From assembly GCF_018070045.1 (NCBI RefSeq), contig NZ_JAGPYK010000007.1, positions 62,001-126,000 on the forward strand: 64,000 bases of DNA, written 5' to 3'. This document shows, in pieces, positions 1 to 9,867 of the stretch (the stretch's first letter is position 1; every line of letters begins with the position of its first letter). The translations under genes and the position numbers were made by a program. Under the pieces are notes generated by a model. The model was not told the origin of the DNA, ran no database searches, and saw only the letters and a program-made list of their open reading frames with translations. The stretch comes from Micromonospora sp. U21. Its GTDB lineage: Bacteria; Actinomycetota; Actinomycetes; Mycobacteriales; Micromonosporaceae.

Positions 1-2224
1 CGTAGACCTGGACGCGGGCCCGCCACGGCTGACCGGTGAGGTTGTAGATCGGGCGCGGGTGCGCGTCGATGTACAGGTTGCGGCCCTCACCCGGGTGACC
101 ACCCGGGTTGGACGGCGACGCCGGGGCCGTGTTGTTGTCGTTCCAGCGGGTGTTCCAGTACGAGATGAGCAGGCCCTCCTGGTACGCGTAGTGGTCCACC
201 CAGTCCGGGCGGGTGTTCGCGTAGCCGAAGAAGTACGGGCCGGTCTTCAGGTACTTGTCGTACGAGACGTACGAGCGGTTGCCCGCGATGTAGTAGTTGT
301 CGAACAGGCGGGTGTACGTCGCGCCGACGACCTCCCAGCCGTCCAGCGCCCAGCCGGCGTCCGTCTCGGCACCGTCACTGAGCACCGTCTGGCCGTCGGC
401 CGTCACGGTGATCGCGTCACCGAAGAAGCCGCCCTCGGAGACGCCACCGTCGGTGACGTAGTGCAGGCGGATCTGCGCGACCTTGCCGGCGATCGAGGTG
501 AGCGGGATGTTGATGTCCGCCCATGCGCCGTTGCTGCTGCCGTCGAGGGCCGGTCGGCCGGCGCCGTCGACGCCGATCGGCTCGCCGTTGACGGTGCCGT
601 CCAGGTCGGCCCAGGTCTGTCCGCCGTCGGTGGACGCCTCGAAGTAGAGGTAGTCGTACCCCTCCTCGATGGCGTACTTGCCCTTGAGGGACATCGAGGC
701 GGACGACTTGCCGGTGAGGTCGAACGTCCTCGTCATGGCCTGGTTGAGGTCGTCGTCGTTACCGGAGAAGTACTGCTTCTCGCCCTCGAACGGTGCGCCG
801 TAGTTGAAGGTGTACTCCCGCTGCGGCAGCACCACCACCGCGGCCTGCGCCTTGGCCGAGTTGTACTCCTGCGGCCCGAGGTCCAGCGTGCGCTTCTGCC
901 CCGCAACGACCACCTCGTAGTCGAGCCAGCCGAGCTGGAGCTTGTTCCACGCACCCAGGTCGCCACCGCGGTCGCCGATGCCCGGGTCGTTCTTGGCACC
1001 GAGCCGGCTCTGGGCCATCAGGGTCCAGTGCTCGTTGCTGTTGTCCGCCGGTCCGTAGTCGTCCGGCAGGCCCAGGTCGTGGCCGTACTCGTGGTAGAAG
1101 ACGCTCCGGCCGCCGTTTTCCGGCTGGATCGTGTAGTCGCGGATCCAGACGCCGGTGTTGCCGATCTGGGTGCCACCGATCGGGAAGTTCGGCGGGCCGA
1201 CGGGCGAGCTGTTGAAGGCCGACCAGCGGTGGCTCCAGATGGCGTCCTCACCCTGGTGCGGGTCACCGTCGGCCTGGTCGCCGCCGGAGTGGACGATCTG
1301 GAAGTGGTCGATGTAGCCGTCCGACTCGTTGAAGTCGCCGTCGCCGTCGTAGTCGAACCGGTCCCACTGGTCGTAGGACCGCATCTCCTCGGCGATCTGC
1401 GCGTCCGTCCGGCCCTTGGCCTTCTGGTCGGCGACCCACTGGGTGGCGGCGTCGCGGATCAGCGCCCAGGTGTTCGAGCAGACGTTGTCGCCACAGACGG
1501 CGGGGTCGCCGGTCGGGTCGTCGTCGGCCTTCGGGTCGTCGGAGCGACCGTAGCGGGCCTCGTTGTACGGAACCTTGACCCAGTCGGTGACCATGCCGTT
1601 GACGGTGTAACGGCCCGAGGACTGCGCCTCGTAGTACTGCTTGAGCGACTCGTCGCCCGGGTTGGTGCCGAAGTACAGCTGGCGGAAGTGCTCCGGGCTG
1701 AAGTCCGGCTGCCAGACGGTGGAGTTGTCCACGGCCCGGTTGGGCTGCGGAATCTGGTTGTGCAGCGGCCCGTCGAAGGTCGTCGGCCCGGCGATGTCCG
1801 AGTTCATGTCCTTGTCCGGGTAGGACGGGTGCCGCTGGTCCCCGAACTCGGCCAGGATCACGAAGATCTTGTCGGTCCGCTCACGCTTGAGCTCGACGTA
1901 CTGGTCCTTGGACTTCTGCGCGCCGGCGAAGGTGCGGGCGTTGGTGCCCGTCCCGTTCGTCTCGCCGACCTTGACGACCGTGCTGCCGTTGCGCTCGATC
2001 GGCTTGCTACGCCCGCTCAGCACATCGCTGAGACCCTGCTGACGCAGCTCGCGACGCTTGTCCTCGAGCTTGTCGGGGAGCTCGTCCTTCAATGACTGCG
2101 GTTCGGCGGCGGTCGGAGCAGCTGCCGGCAGTTTGGGCTGAGGCGCCGCCGAGGCGGACGGGCCGAAAGCCAGGCCTGTCGCCGTCAGTGAGAGCCCGAG
2201 CAGACCCACTGCGACTTTGCGCAC
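1..2224 (-). CDS. Secreted M6-family (immune inhibitor A type) metalloprotease, C-terminus outside window
   Basis: Secreted zinc peptidase; 741 residues are visible and the gene runs off the left edge. The GTG start at 2224 is preceded by GGAGG about 8 nt upstream. The first 28 or so residues form a signal peptide (MRKVAVGLLGLSLTATG, then ASA-A). The catalytic zinc motif HEYGHDLGLPDDY lies in the middle. An aspartate-rich stretch (FDYDGDGDFNESDGYIDH) precedes it and probably binds calcium. The C-terminal part looks like a beta-rich jelly-roll domain (FDLTGKSSASMSLKGKYAIE). The next gene is a second M6 protease in the same orientation, so this is a tandem family pair. The substrate cannot be told from sequence. 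It is not explained by any mobile element in the window. Confidence 0.93.
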   Translation of the reverse strand, partial: MRKVAVGLLGLSLTATGLAFGPSASAAPQPKLPAAAPTAAEPQSLKDELPDKLEDKRRELRQQGLSDVLSGRSKPIERNGSTVVKVGETNGTGTNARTFAGAQKSKDQYVELKRERTDKIFVILAEFGDQRHPSYPDKDMNSDIAGPTTFDGPLHNQIPQPNRAVDNSTVWQPDFSPEHFRQLYFGTNPGDESLKQYYEAQSSGRYTVNGMVTDWVKVPYNEARYGRSDDPKADDDPTGDPAVCGDNVCSNTWALIRDAATQWVADQKAKGRTDAQIAEEMRSYDQWDRFDYDGDGDFNESDGYIDHFQIVHSGGDQADGDPHQGEDAIWSHRWSAFNSSPVGPPNFPIGGTQIGNTGVWIRDYTIQPENGGRSVFYHEYGHDLGLPDDYGPADNSNEHWTLMAQSRLGAKNDPGIGDRGGDLGAWNKLQLGWLDYEVVVAGQKRTLDLGPQEYNSAKAQAAVVVLPQREYTFNYGAPFEGEKQYFSGNDDDLNQAMTRTFDLTGKSSASMSLKGKYAIEEGYDYLYFEASTDGGQTWADLDGTVNGEPIGVDGAGRPALDGSSNGAWADINIPLTSIAGKVAQIRLHYVTDGGVSEGGFFGDAITVTADGQTVLSDGAETDAGWALDGWEVVGATYTRLFDNYYIAGNRSYVSYDKYLKTGPYFFGYANTRPDWVDHYAYQEGLLISYWNTRWNDNNTAPASPSNPGGHPGEGRNLYIDAHPRPIYNLTGQPWRARVQVY

Positions 2225-2284
2225 GTGGTACCTCCGGTGTGAGGGAACCCGGCCCAACGGGGGTACGGGCCGGTGACAGATCGA

Positions 2285-2298
2285 TCCCACTAGTGGGA
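2285..2298. promoter_or_regulatory. Perfect 14-bp palindrome upstream of the first M6 protease
   Basis: TCCCACTAGTGGGA is a perfect palindrome lying 61-74 nt upstream of the GTG start at 2224, a position suited to an operator. A second short dyad (CGATC-AATAT-GATCG) is at 2458-2472. The 340-bp gap 2225-2564 otherwise holds only the terminator at 2484-2517 of the neighbouring protease gene. It is less GC-rich than the genes, and I see no further gene in it. The binding protein is unknown. Confidence 0.4.
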
Positions 2299-2483
2299 CC
2301 AATGGTGAACATAGACACTGCCGGGACGGGTGGGAAGACGCACGCGTCGATTTGTTGCAAGATTTTGTTGGGAATGCTTTTCACCGTCACACTCCTGCGC
2401 TTCATCAGCGACGCTGACCAGGATGGACCGGCCGAAGGCAACTTAAGCGACGTATTTCGATCAATATGATCGGGCATACGACA

Positions 2484-2517
2484 GTGGGGCCGGCGGCGTC
2501 TCCGCCACCGGCCCCAC
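2484..2517 (-). terminator. Hairpin terminator of the second M6 protease gene
   Basis: A GC-rich inverted repeat (GTGGGGCCGG ... CCGGCCCCAC, with an inner GGCGG/CCGCC stem) starts about 50 nt past the stop codon of the 2565-5360 gene. There is no long T-run, as is usual in high-GC actinobacteria. Confidence 0.6.
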
Positions 2518-2564
2518 CGACACCGCTGTCGTCAGTTACCGATTCGCACGATCACCTTGCTCGG

Positions 2565-5360
2565 TCAGTTCCTTGCGGGGGTGACGAACACCGTGGCGGA
2601 CGAGTTGTCCCGTGCCGCCTTTTTGATGGTGAGCGAAACTCCGAAGTTGACGCCCTGGTCACCGGGGTTACCGGTGCCCAGCACGATCGCGCCGCCGCCC
2701 AGGGTCACGCCGTAGAACTCCGGCGCCGGGCTGCCGTCCGGGTGGGTGACCCGGGTGGTGTACGGCGCGTTGTTCCGCGACGGCAGCACCACCGAGGCGT
2801 CGTTGTCCCGCGCGTACGGAGCGCCGTCCCGCATCTCGATGCCCGGGTACCAGCCCTTGGCGTCGGTGAAGCCCTTCACCGCCGGCTGGGACTTGAACTT
2901 GGTGCAGTACTCGCTGTACGGCTCGTCCGCCGCCTCCAGGCACTCGGTGAAGGAGTACGTCGGCTTCAACGAGAACGCCGCGTTCGCCGACTGCGGACGG
3001 CTGGGCAGGTTGTCCGTCACCGACGGGTCCTTCACGGCCGCCTCGCCCTTACGCCGGTACGGGTCGAAGTGCGAGTCGACGATGAGCAACCCACCCTTCG
3101 CGCCGTAGCTGGGTAGCGCGGTCATCTGCCCGGTGACGTGGTTGACGTCGCCGAGCGCGGTGTCCCGGTACCAGACCAGCATGCCCGGAGCGTTGTACGA
3201 GATCCGGTCGACCTTCCACGCGTCGTGCGAGTAGATCGTGTCGTAGGCGTACTTCAGGCCCTTGTCGAAGCCGTCGAAGTTGCGCCACTCGGCCAGGTAG
3301 TAGTGCGCGTGCATCTCGGTGCCGCTGCTGACCTTCCAGCCCGCGCCCGTGGTGTCGACGAAGGTGCCGCCGGTGGCCGTCCAGCCGTTGGCACCGCTCT
3401 CGACGTCGTCACTCCAGGTGGTGGCACCGCCGCCGGTGACCGAGAAGTCGTCGACGAACCAGTTGCGCTCCTCGAACGCCTCGTCGGTGGCCAGGCGCAG
3501 CCGCACCTGCACCGTCGTCCCGGCGTACGCCGACAGGTCGACGTAGTCGTGCCGCCAGCCGTCGGTGCTGCCGGTCAGGCCGTACTTCTTGCCGCCGAAG
3601 TCGTTCATCCGGCCGTTCGGGTCCGGGTAACCGTCGGGCGTGGTGACCGCGTTGCCGGCCTCGTCGTACACCTTCTGTTCGGTCCAGGACGTGCCGCCGT
3701 CCGTCGACAGCTCGACGAAGCCGTAGTCCCAGTCCTCCTCGATGATGTAGTTGTTCCACATCCAGAACTTCGAGTCCGCGGCCGCCGGCACGTCGACCGA
3801 GCGGCTCAGCTTGACGTCGGCCCACTCCTGGTCGTTGCTGCTGTGCCACATCTTCGTGCCGCTGTGCGGCGTGGCCAGCGTCGTCACCTTGTCCGGCAGG
3901 TCGACCTTGATGCCGTCCTCGGCGTCGATCGGGGTACGCGAGGTCTGCCCGAGCTTCACCTCGCGGGGGTTCGACCCGGGGCGGATGGTCAGCGGGTCGG
4001 CCCAGCCGAGCACCCACTTGTCCCAGATGCCCATGTGCGTCGGCAGCGCCTGGAAGATCTCGCCCGAGTGTGAGCCCGAGGCCATCAGGTCCCAGAAGTC
4101 CACGTCGGAGTCGGCGTTGCCGGAGGTGTCGTAGAGGTCCGGCAGGCCCAGGTCGTGACCGAACTCGTGGGCGAAGACGCCGACGCCGGCGTCCTCCGGC
4201 TGCACGATGTAGTTCGACACCTGGAGGTTGGTGCCCGGGATGCTGTAACCGCCGGTGACTGTCGAGGAGTGCGCCCAGACGGCGTACACACCCTCGGCGC
4301 CGCCGCCACGGGACTTGCCCTGCCCGGCGTGCACCAGCACGAGGTGGTCGATCACGCCGTCCGGCTCGAAGACGTTGCCGTCCCCGTCCCGGTCGGCCTG
4401 GTCCTCGATGTCGTAGTCGGCCCAGGGGAAGTTCGGGTCCTTCGCGGCGAGTGAGTCGATCGCGTCGGTCGCCAGCCGGCCCGCGCCGGCCGGGTTGTCC
4501 GGGTGACCGTTCATCGACTGCTCACGGCCGGCGACCCAGTTGCCGTTCTCGTCCTGGAAGCAGCGGTTGGCGGCGTACCAACCCTCCGAGTGCGGCACGG
4601 TGATCCACGGGCTGGCCTGCCCGGCGACCGTGTACGCGTTCTTGGACATCTCCAGGTACATGTTGTGCATGGTGCGGCCGGAGATGTCGATGCCCCGCTT
4701 GCCGTCCGGGCCCCGCAGGTCTTTGCGGACCCGCTCGGTGATGCCCTTCTTGCTGTAGAGCATCTTGTCGTAGTGGGCCGGCGAGAAGTCCGGCACCCAC
4801 ATCGAGTTGTTGTCCTCGTGCGGCAGGGTCGCCGGGTTCACGATGTTGTTGTGCTTCGGCCCGTTCTGCACGGTGCCGGGGACGCAGGTCCGGTCCTCGA
4901 ACACCGTCTTCGGGACCATCACCCCGGTGAAGTCGTCGTTCGCCTGGTCGTTGAACTCCACCAGCAGCGTCAGCAGCTTCGCCGTCTGGGTGGTCGGCGC
5001 CTGCTTGATCTTCCGGGGGCTCTTGCCAGTCTTGATCGACTTGGCTTCGATCTTGGCCAGCTGCCGGGCGGTCACCGGGTTGCCGCGAGCGTGCTTCTGA
5101 TCGAAGGCGCGCGCGTCGTCCACGGCGGGGGTGTAGACGCCACCCTTGCCCTTGACCTCGCGGCCGGAGGTGTCCGGCTGCACCTCGGGCTCGGCGTAGT
5201 TGATGTAGTGCTCGTCGGCCCCGATCACCGCCCGGGGAGTGGCGGACGACGTCTGGGCTGCCGCGCTGCCGGTCACGGTCAGTGACGTGGCCGCGAGGGC
5301 GATGGCGGGCAGCGCGACGAGTAGTCGTCGTCGCGACCCGGACTGCGGTTTGTGGTTCAT
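2565..5360 (-). CDS. Secreted M6-family (immune inhibitor A type) metalloprotease
   Basis: Full-length secreted zinc protease, 931 residues from the ATG at 5360. This start (MNHKPQSGSRRRLLV) has GGAG 6-7 nt upstream and opens directly into a signal peptide ending near GSAAAQ; the two in-frame Met codons further upstream lack a ribosome site. The zinc motif HEFGHDLGLPDLYD lies in the first half, preceded by an acidic DRDGDGNVFEPDG stretch. The C-terminal half has a carbohydrate-binding-like segment (YAGTTVQVRLRLATDE) typical of immune inhibitor A proteins. It is about 340 nt upstream of the first M6 gene on the same strand, but a terminator separates them, so they are probably independent units. 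Function is secreted protein degradation; the target is unknown. Confidence 0.95.
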   Translation of the reverse strand: MNHKPQSGSRRRLLVALPAIALAATSLTVTGSAAAQTSSATPRAVIGADEHYINYAEPEVQPDTSGREVKGKGGVYTPAVDDARAFDQKHARGNPVTARQLAKIEAKSIKTGKSPRKIKQAPTTQTAKLLTLLVEFNDQANDDFTGVMVPKTVFEDRTCVPGTVQNGPKHNNIVNPATLPHEDNNSMWVPDFSPAHYDKMLYSKKGITERVRKDLRGPDGKRGIDISGRTMHNMYLEMSKNAYTVAGQASPWITVPHSEGWYAANRCFQDENGNWVAGREQSMNGHPDNPAGAGRLATDAIDSLAAKDPNFPWADYDIEDQADRDGDGNVFEPDGVIDHLVLVHAGQGKSRGGGAEGVYAVWAHSSTVTGGYSIPGTNLQVSNYIVQPEDAGVGVFAHEFGHDLGLPDLYDTSGNADSDVDFWDLMASGSHSGEIFQALPTHMGIWDKWVLGWADPLTIRPGSNPREVKLGQTSRTPIDAEDGIKVDLPDKVTTLATPHSGTKMWHSSNDQEWADVKLSRSVDVPAAADSKFWMWNNYIIEEDWDYGFVELSTDGGTSWTEQKVYDEAGNAVTTPDGYPDPNGRMNDFGGKKYGLTGSTDGWRHDYVDLSAYAGTTVQVRLRLATDEAFEERNWFVDDFSVTGGGATTWSDDVESGANGWTATGGTFVDTTGAGWKVSSGTEMHAHYYLAEWRNFDGFDKGLKYAYDTIYSHDAWKVDRISYNAPGMLVWYRDTALGDVNHVTGQMTALPSYGAKGGLLIVDSHFDPYRRKGEAAVKDPSVTDNLPSRPQSANAAFSLKPTYSFTECLEAADEPYSEYCTKFKSQPAVKGFTDAKGWYPGIEMRDGAPYARDNDASVVLPSRNNAPYTTRVTHPDGSPAPEFYGVTLGGGAIVLGTGNPGDQGVNFGVSLTIKKAARDNSSATVFVTPARN

Positions 5361-5577
5361 GCCGCTCCATTTCTCGGGCATGGGGAGGAGGACGTTGGGG
5401 TGGTTGACCATCGATGTGACGTGTGCCGAACTCTCCCAACCTGCGTGAACCTAAATCACAACCGACCGAAAGGACAGGGGCGACCTGTCGCGTGTGTCCG
5501 TTCAGCTTCTCCAGGCTCATCCGACCGACCGATGTGACAGTGGTCAGGCGGTGTGGGCCGTACCCGTAAGAAATGAC

Positions 5578-5611
5578 GGAGGGTGGCGGTCCGCACGGAC
5601 CGCCACCCTCC
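5578..5611 (-). terminator. Hairpin terminator downstream of acs
   Basis: Perfect 16-bp inverted repeat GGAGGGTGGCGGTCCG / CGGACCGCCACCCTCC with a 2-nt spacer, starting 17 nt beyond the acs stop codon. The rest of the 5361-5628 gap is the promoter region of the M6 gene at 2565-5360 and shows nothing else. Confidence 0.8.
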
Positions 5612-5628
5612 GATGAGTACGCCTGCCG

Positions 5629-7593
<1,965 letters not shown>

Positions 7594-7774
7594 GCCGTGA
7601 CTCCTCGTCCTCGGGTGACCTGCGTCTCGCTGGGCACGAGGGTAGTCGTGGGGTCCCCGGCAGGCGACCGCTGCCCGCCCCGTCGCGCCGAGCGGCCCCC
7701 GCCGCGCGCCCGACGGCCTTGGCGGCCGTGTCCCCGCGTCGCGCGGCCGTGCTCGCCGTCGCGGCCTTGATCGA

Positions 7775-7837
7775 CACGAGGTCGGCGACGTCGCGGTATG
7801 CCGGCGGCTGGGACACCCCGATATCGGCGACCTCGTG
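7775..7837. repeat. Intergenic inverted repeat between acs and the Fic-like gene
   Basis: CACGAGGTCGGCGA (7775-7788) is mirrored by TCGGCGACCTCGTG (7824-7837), 13 of 14 positions matching. The spacer contains GGACACCCCGATATCG. It lies in the 348-bp divergent gap 7594-7941, which also holds both promoters and no other gene that I can support. It may be a dispersed intergenic palindrome of this genus or an operator; one copy alone cannot decide. Confidence 0.4.
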
Positions 7838-7941
7838 TTGACCTTGCCCTGCCCGAGGCGGACGTCGAGCGCGCGGTGGCCCGGCTCGCGTTGCGGCCGG
7901 GTGCGGCCCGGACGGCCGGGCCGGGTCGCTAGCGTGGCGGG

Positions 7942-8688
7942 GTGACCACCGACCCGCTCGCCCCGCTGCTCGCGCTCGCCGACATCGCTCCCGCCGTCGA
8001 GCGGGCCCGCGAACGGTTCGACCGGGCGCTCGGGCACCGCGCGCTGCGCCGGCACGGCGGGCAGGTCGCGGCCGAGGTCAGCCTCCGGTCCGCGGTGGCC
8101 AGCGCCGCCCTCGAAGGGGCCGTCCACGAGCGCGAGGCGGTCCGCGCCGGCACCGTCACCGACCCGGTGCTCCAAGGGGCGCTGCGGGTCGCTGGCGCAC
8201 TGCCGGGGTTGGGTGAGCTCTGGCCGAAAGCACCCCGGCAGGCGCTCGCGAAGCTGCACGTGCTCGCCGCCCGGGACATCGTGCCGGAGGACGAGCTGGG
8301 TCGCCCGGTGACCGACCCCGTGGTCGCCGCCCGGTTGGACGGGCTGGCCGGGCTCGTCGCCGGCGGCACGAAGGTCTCCCCGCTGGTGCTCGCTGCCGTG
8401 GTCCACGGGGAGCTGCTGAACCTGCGCCCGTTCGCCGGGCCGTCCGGCGTGGTGGCCCGGGGCGCCGCCCGCCTGGTGCTGCTCGCCAGCGGCCTCGACC
8501 CGCGGGGCCTGCTCACCGTCGACGTCGGTCACCGCGAGCGGGAACCCGAGTACGTCGGCTCGGCCGGCGCCTTCGCCACCGGCACTCCGGACGGGCTGCG
8601 CTCCTGGCTGCGCCACTACATGGCGGCCGTGGAGGTCGGCGCCGACCAGCTCACCGTCATCGGCGACGAGATCCTCGCCGCCGCCTGA
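7942..8688 (+). CDS. Fic-like protein with degenerate motif (annotated oxidoreductase in relatives)
   Basis: 248 residues from a GTG start. The protein is helical and alanine-rich. Residues near 155-175 read [19 protein letters not shown], which resembles the Fic core HPFxxGNGR (here [12 protein letters not shown]): the histidine and the GNGR loop are not conserved, so AMP-transfer activity is doubtful. The N-terminal half (VASAALEGA) fits the Fic N-terminal helix region. An equivalent gene (like Rv3662c) sits next to the HAD phosphatase in mycobacteria. The end is convergent with the HAD gene, 24 nt apart. The precise role is unknown. Confidence 0.75.
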   Translation: MTTDPLAPLLALADIAPAVERARERFDRALGHRALRRHGGQVAAEVSLRSAVASAALEGAVHEREAVRAGTVTDPVLQGALRVAGALPGLGELWPKAPRQALAKLHVLAARDIVPEDELGRPVTDPVVAARLDGLAGLVAGGTKVSPLVLAAVVHGELLNLRPFAGPSGVVARGAARLVLLASGLDPRGLLTVDVGHREREPEYVGSAGAFATGTPDGLRSWLRHYMAAVEVGADQLTVIGDEILAAA

Positions 8689-8712
8689 ACTCGCCCGCGG
8701 TGGGTGCGGAGG

Positions 8713-9516
8713 TCAGGCGGTGGCGGCGGAGCGGGTGCGACGGTGCCGGCCGTACCAGGCGATGCCGATGGCCACGCCAACGCCGACCCCCAGGGCCGCC
8801 GCGGCCACCGGGACGGCGGGCCGCTCCCGCAGCCGCCGGCCCAGCGGGATCGGGTGGCGGAACTCCAGCACCGGCCAGGCGTTCTCCGAGGCCAGCTTGC
8901 GCAGCTGCCGGTCCGGGTTGACCACACTCGGGTGGCCGACGCACTCCAGCAGCGGCCGGTCGCTGTACGAGTCGGAGTAGGCGTACGAGTCGGCCAGGTC
9001 GTAGCCCCGGGCGGTGGCCAGCTCGCTGACCGCCTCGACCTTGCTCGGGCCGGCCGCGTAGAACTCGACCTCGCCGCTGTACCGCCCGTCCCGCACCGTC
9101 ATCCGGGTGGCGATCACGTCCGTCACCCCGAGCAGTTCGCCGATCGGCCGGACCATCTCCTCGCCGGAGGCCGAGACCAGCACCACGTCCCGGCCGGCCG
9201 CCTGGTGCTCCACGATCAGCGCGGCGGCCTCGGCGTACACGTAGGGGTTGATCAGCTCATGGAGCGTCTCCGCGACGATCTGACGGACCTGTTCCACCGG
9301 CCAGCCCTTGCAGAGCGCGGCCAGGTAGTCCCGTGTTCGGGCCATGGTCTGCTCGTCGGTGCCGCCCAGCCGGAACATCAGCTGCGCGTACGCCGACTTG
9401 ACCACGTCACGCCGGGTGATCAGCCCGTCCCGGTAGAACGGCCGACCGAACGCCAGGGCGCTCGACTTGGCGATGACGGTCTTGTCCAGATCGAAGAAAG
9501 CGGCACTTCGGCCCAC
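8713..9516 (-). CDS. HAD-IB family phosphatase with C-terminal membrane helix
   Basis: 267 residues. The catalytic nucleophile motif is FFDLDKTVI near residue 8; motif II is VLVSAS (near 125), and the conserved lysine and acidic loop follow as PSKVEAV and SYSDRPLLE. This is the SerB-like HAD-IB subclass, which hydrolyses small phosphomonoesters. The last 35 or so residues contain a hydrophobic helix (VPVAAAALGVGVGVAIGIAW) and an arginine-rich tail, so the enzyme is probably membrane-tethered. The gene is divergent from the 6C RNA, as I recall for Rv3661 and B11 RNA in M. tuberculosis. The substrate is not predictable. Confidence 0.9.
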   Translation of the reverse strand: MGRSAAFFDLDKTVIAKSSALAFGRPFYRDGLITRRDVVKSAYAQLMFRLGGTDEQTMARTRDYLAALCKGWPVEQVRQIVAETLHELINPYVYAEAAALIVEHQAAGRDVVLVSASGEEMVRPIGELLGVTDVIATRMTVRDGRYSGEVEFYAAGPSKVEAVSELATARGYDLADSYAYSDSYSDRPLLECVGHPSVVNPDRQLRKLASENAWPVLEFRHPIPLGRRLRERPAVPVAAAALGVGVGVAIGIAWYGRHRRTRSAATA

Positions 9517-9740
9517 GGCGCGAAAGTCTAGCCGGATGGTCTATGGTCGGCGGGTGCCCGGGGTCAGGCCACCCCTCGGACCTGCGGGCCGGCGCCACCA
9601 CCTCCGCTCAGCGTGATCACGCTCACACTCCGCAAGGAGATTTTCGCAGTGAGTGGAGTGGACACCACTCGACGTGACGGGCCCGCTCAGGCAGACTTGT
9701 CCGCACGACGAGCTTTCATATCTCGGAAAACAGACAGACC

Positions 9741-9841
9741 CTCGGCGGTTGCACCCCCCGTGACCGCTGAGTGGTTCGGCTCGACCCCCCCGGAGCCGAA
9801 CCTTCGACGACCCCCGTCTCCCCCCGACGGGGGTCGTCCCT
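9741..9841 (+). ncRNA. 6C-type small RNA (actinobacterial, B11-like) with three C-loop hairpins
   Basis: Three consecutive hairpins have cytosine-run loops. Hairpin A (9741-9771) is a 12-bp stem with G-U pairs and loop A-C6. Hairpin B is GGTTCGGCTC/GAGCCGAACC (9773-9802) with a C7 loop. Hairpin C is GACGACCCCCGTC/GACGGGGGTCGTC (9806-9838) with loop T-C6, followed by CCTTT, and probably doubles as the terminator. The 6C RNA family is defined by stem-loops with six or more loop cytosines, and its mycobacterial member B11 lies between ssd (Rv3660c) and a HAD gene (Rv3661), the same neighbours as here once AICE-1 is removed. TTGTCC (9697-9702) with TATCTC 16 nt later may be the promoter. The 351-bp gap 9517-9867 contains only this RNA, its promoter and the attachment site. 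Confidence 0.85.
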
Positions 9842-9847
9842 TTCCGG
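9819..9847 (+). repeat. Left attachment site (attL) of AICE-1, in the 6C RNA gene
   Basis: 29-bp sequence starting TCCCCCCGACGGGGG and ending TCGTCCCTTTCCGG. It is repeated exactly at 26546-26574. It starts in the loop of 6C hairpin C and covers the 3' half of that hairpin, so the RNA gene is regenerated at this end. The integrase stop codon is 20 bp away, the usual arrangement. Confidence 0.85.
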
Positions 9848-9867
9848 GGTGAGCACTGCGGCCCAGG

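Noticed and set aside
59..2095. Long open frame on the plus strand across the first M6 protease gene
   Set aside because: It is the antisense shadow of a clear minus-strand protease with signal peptide and zinc motif; its composition (Val/Arg/Gly-rich) is typical of GC-rich shadows.
9613..9740. Possible tRNA gene as the AICE-1 target
   Set aside because: No cloverleaf can be drawn; the repeat falls in the C-loop hairpins that match 6C RNA instead.
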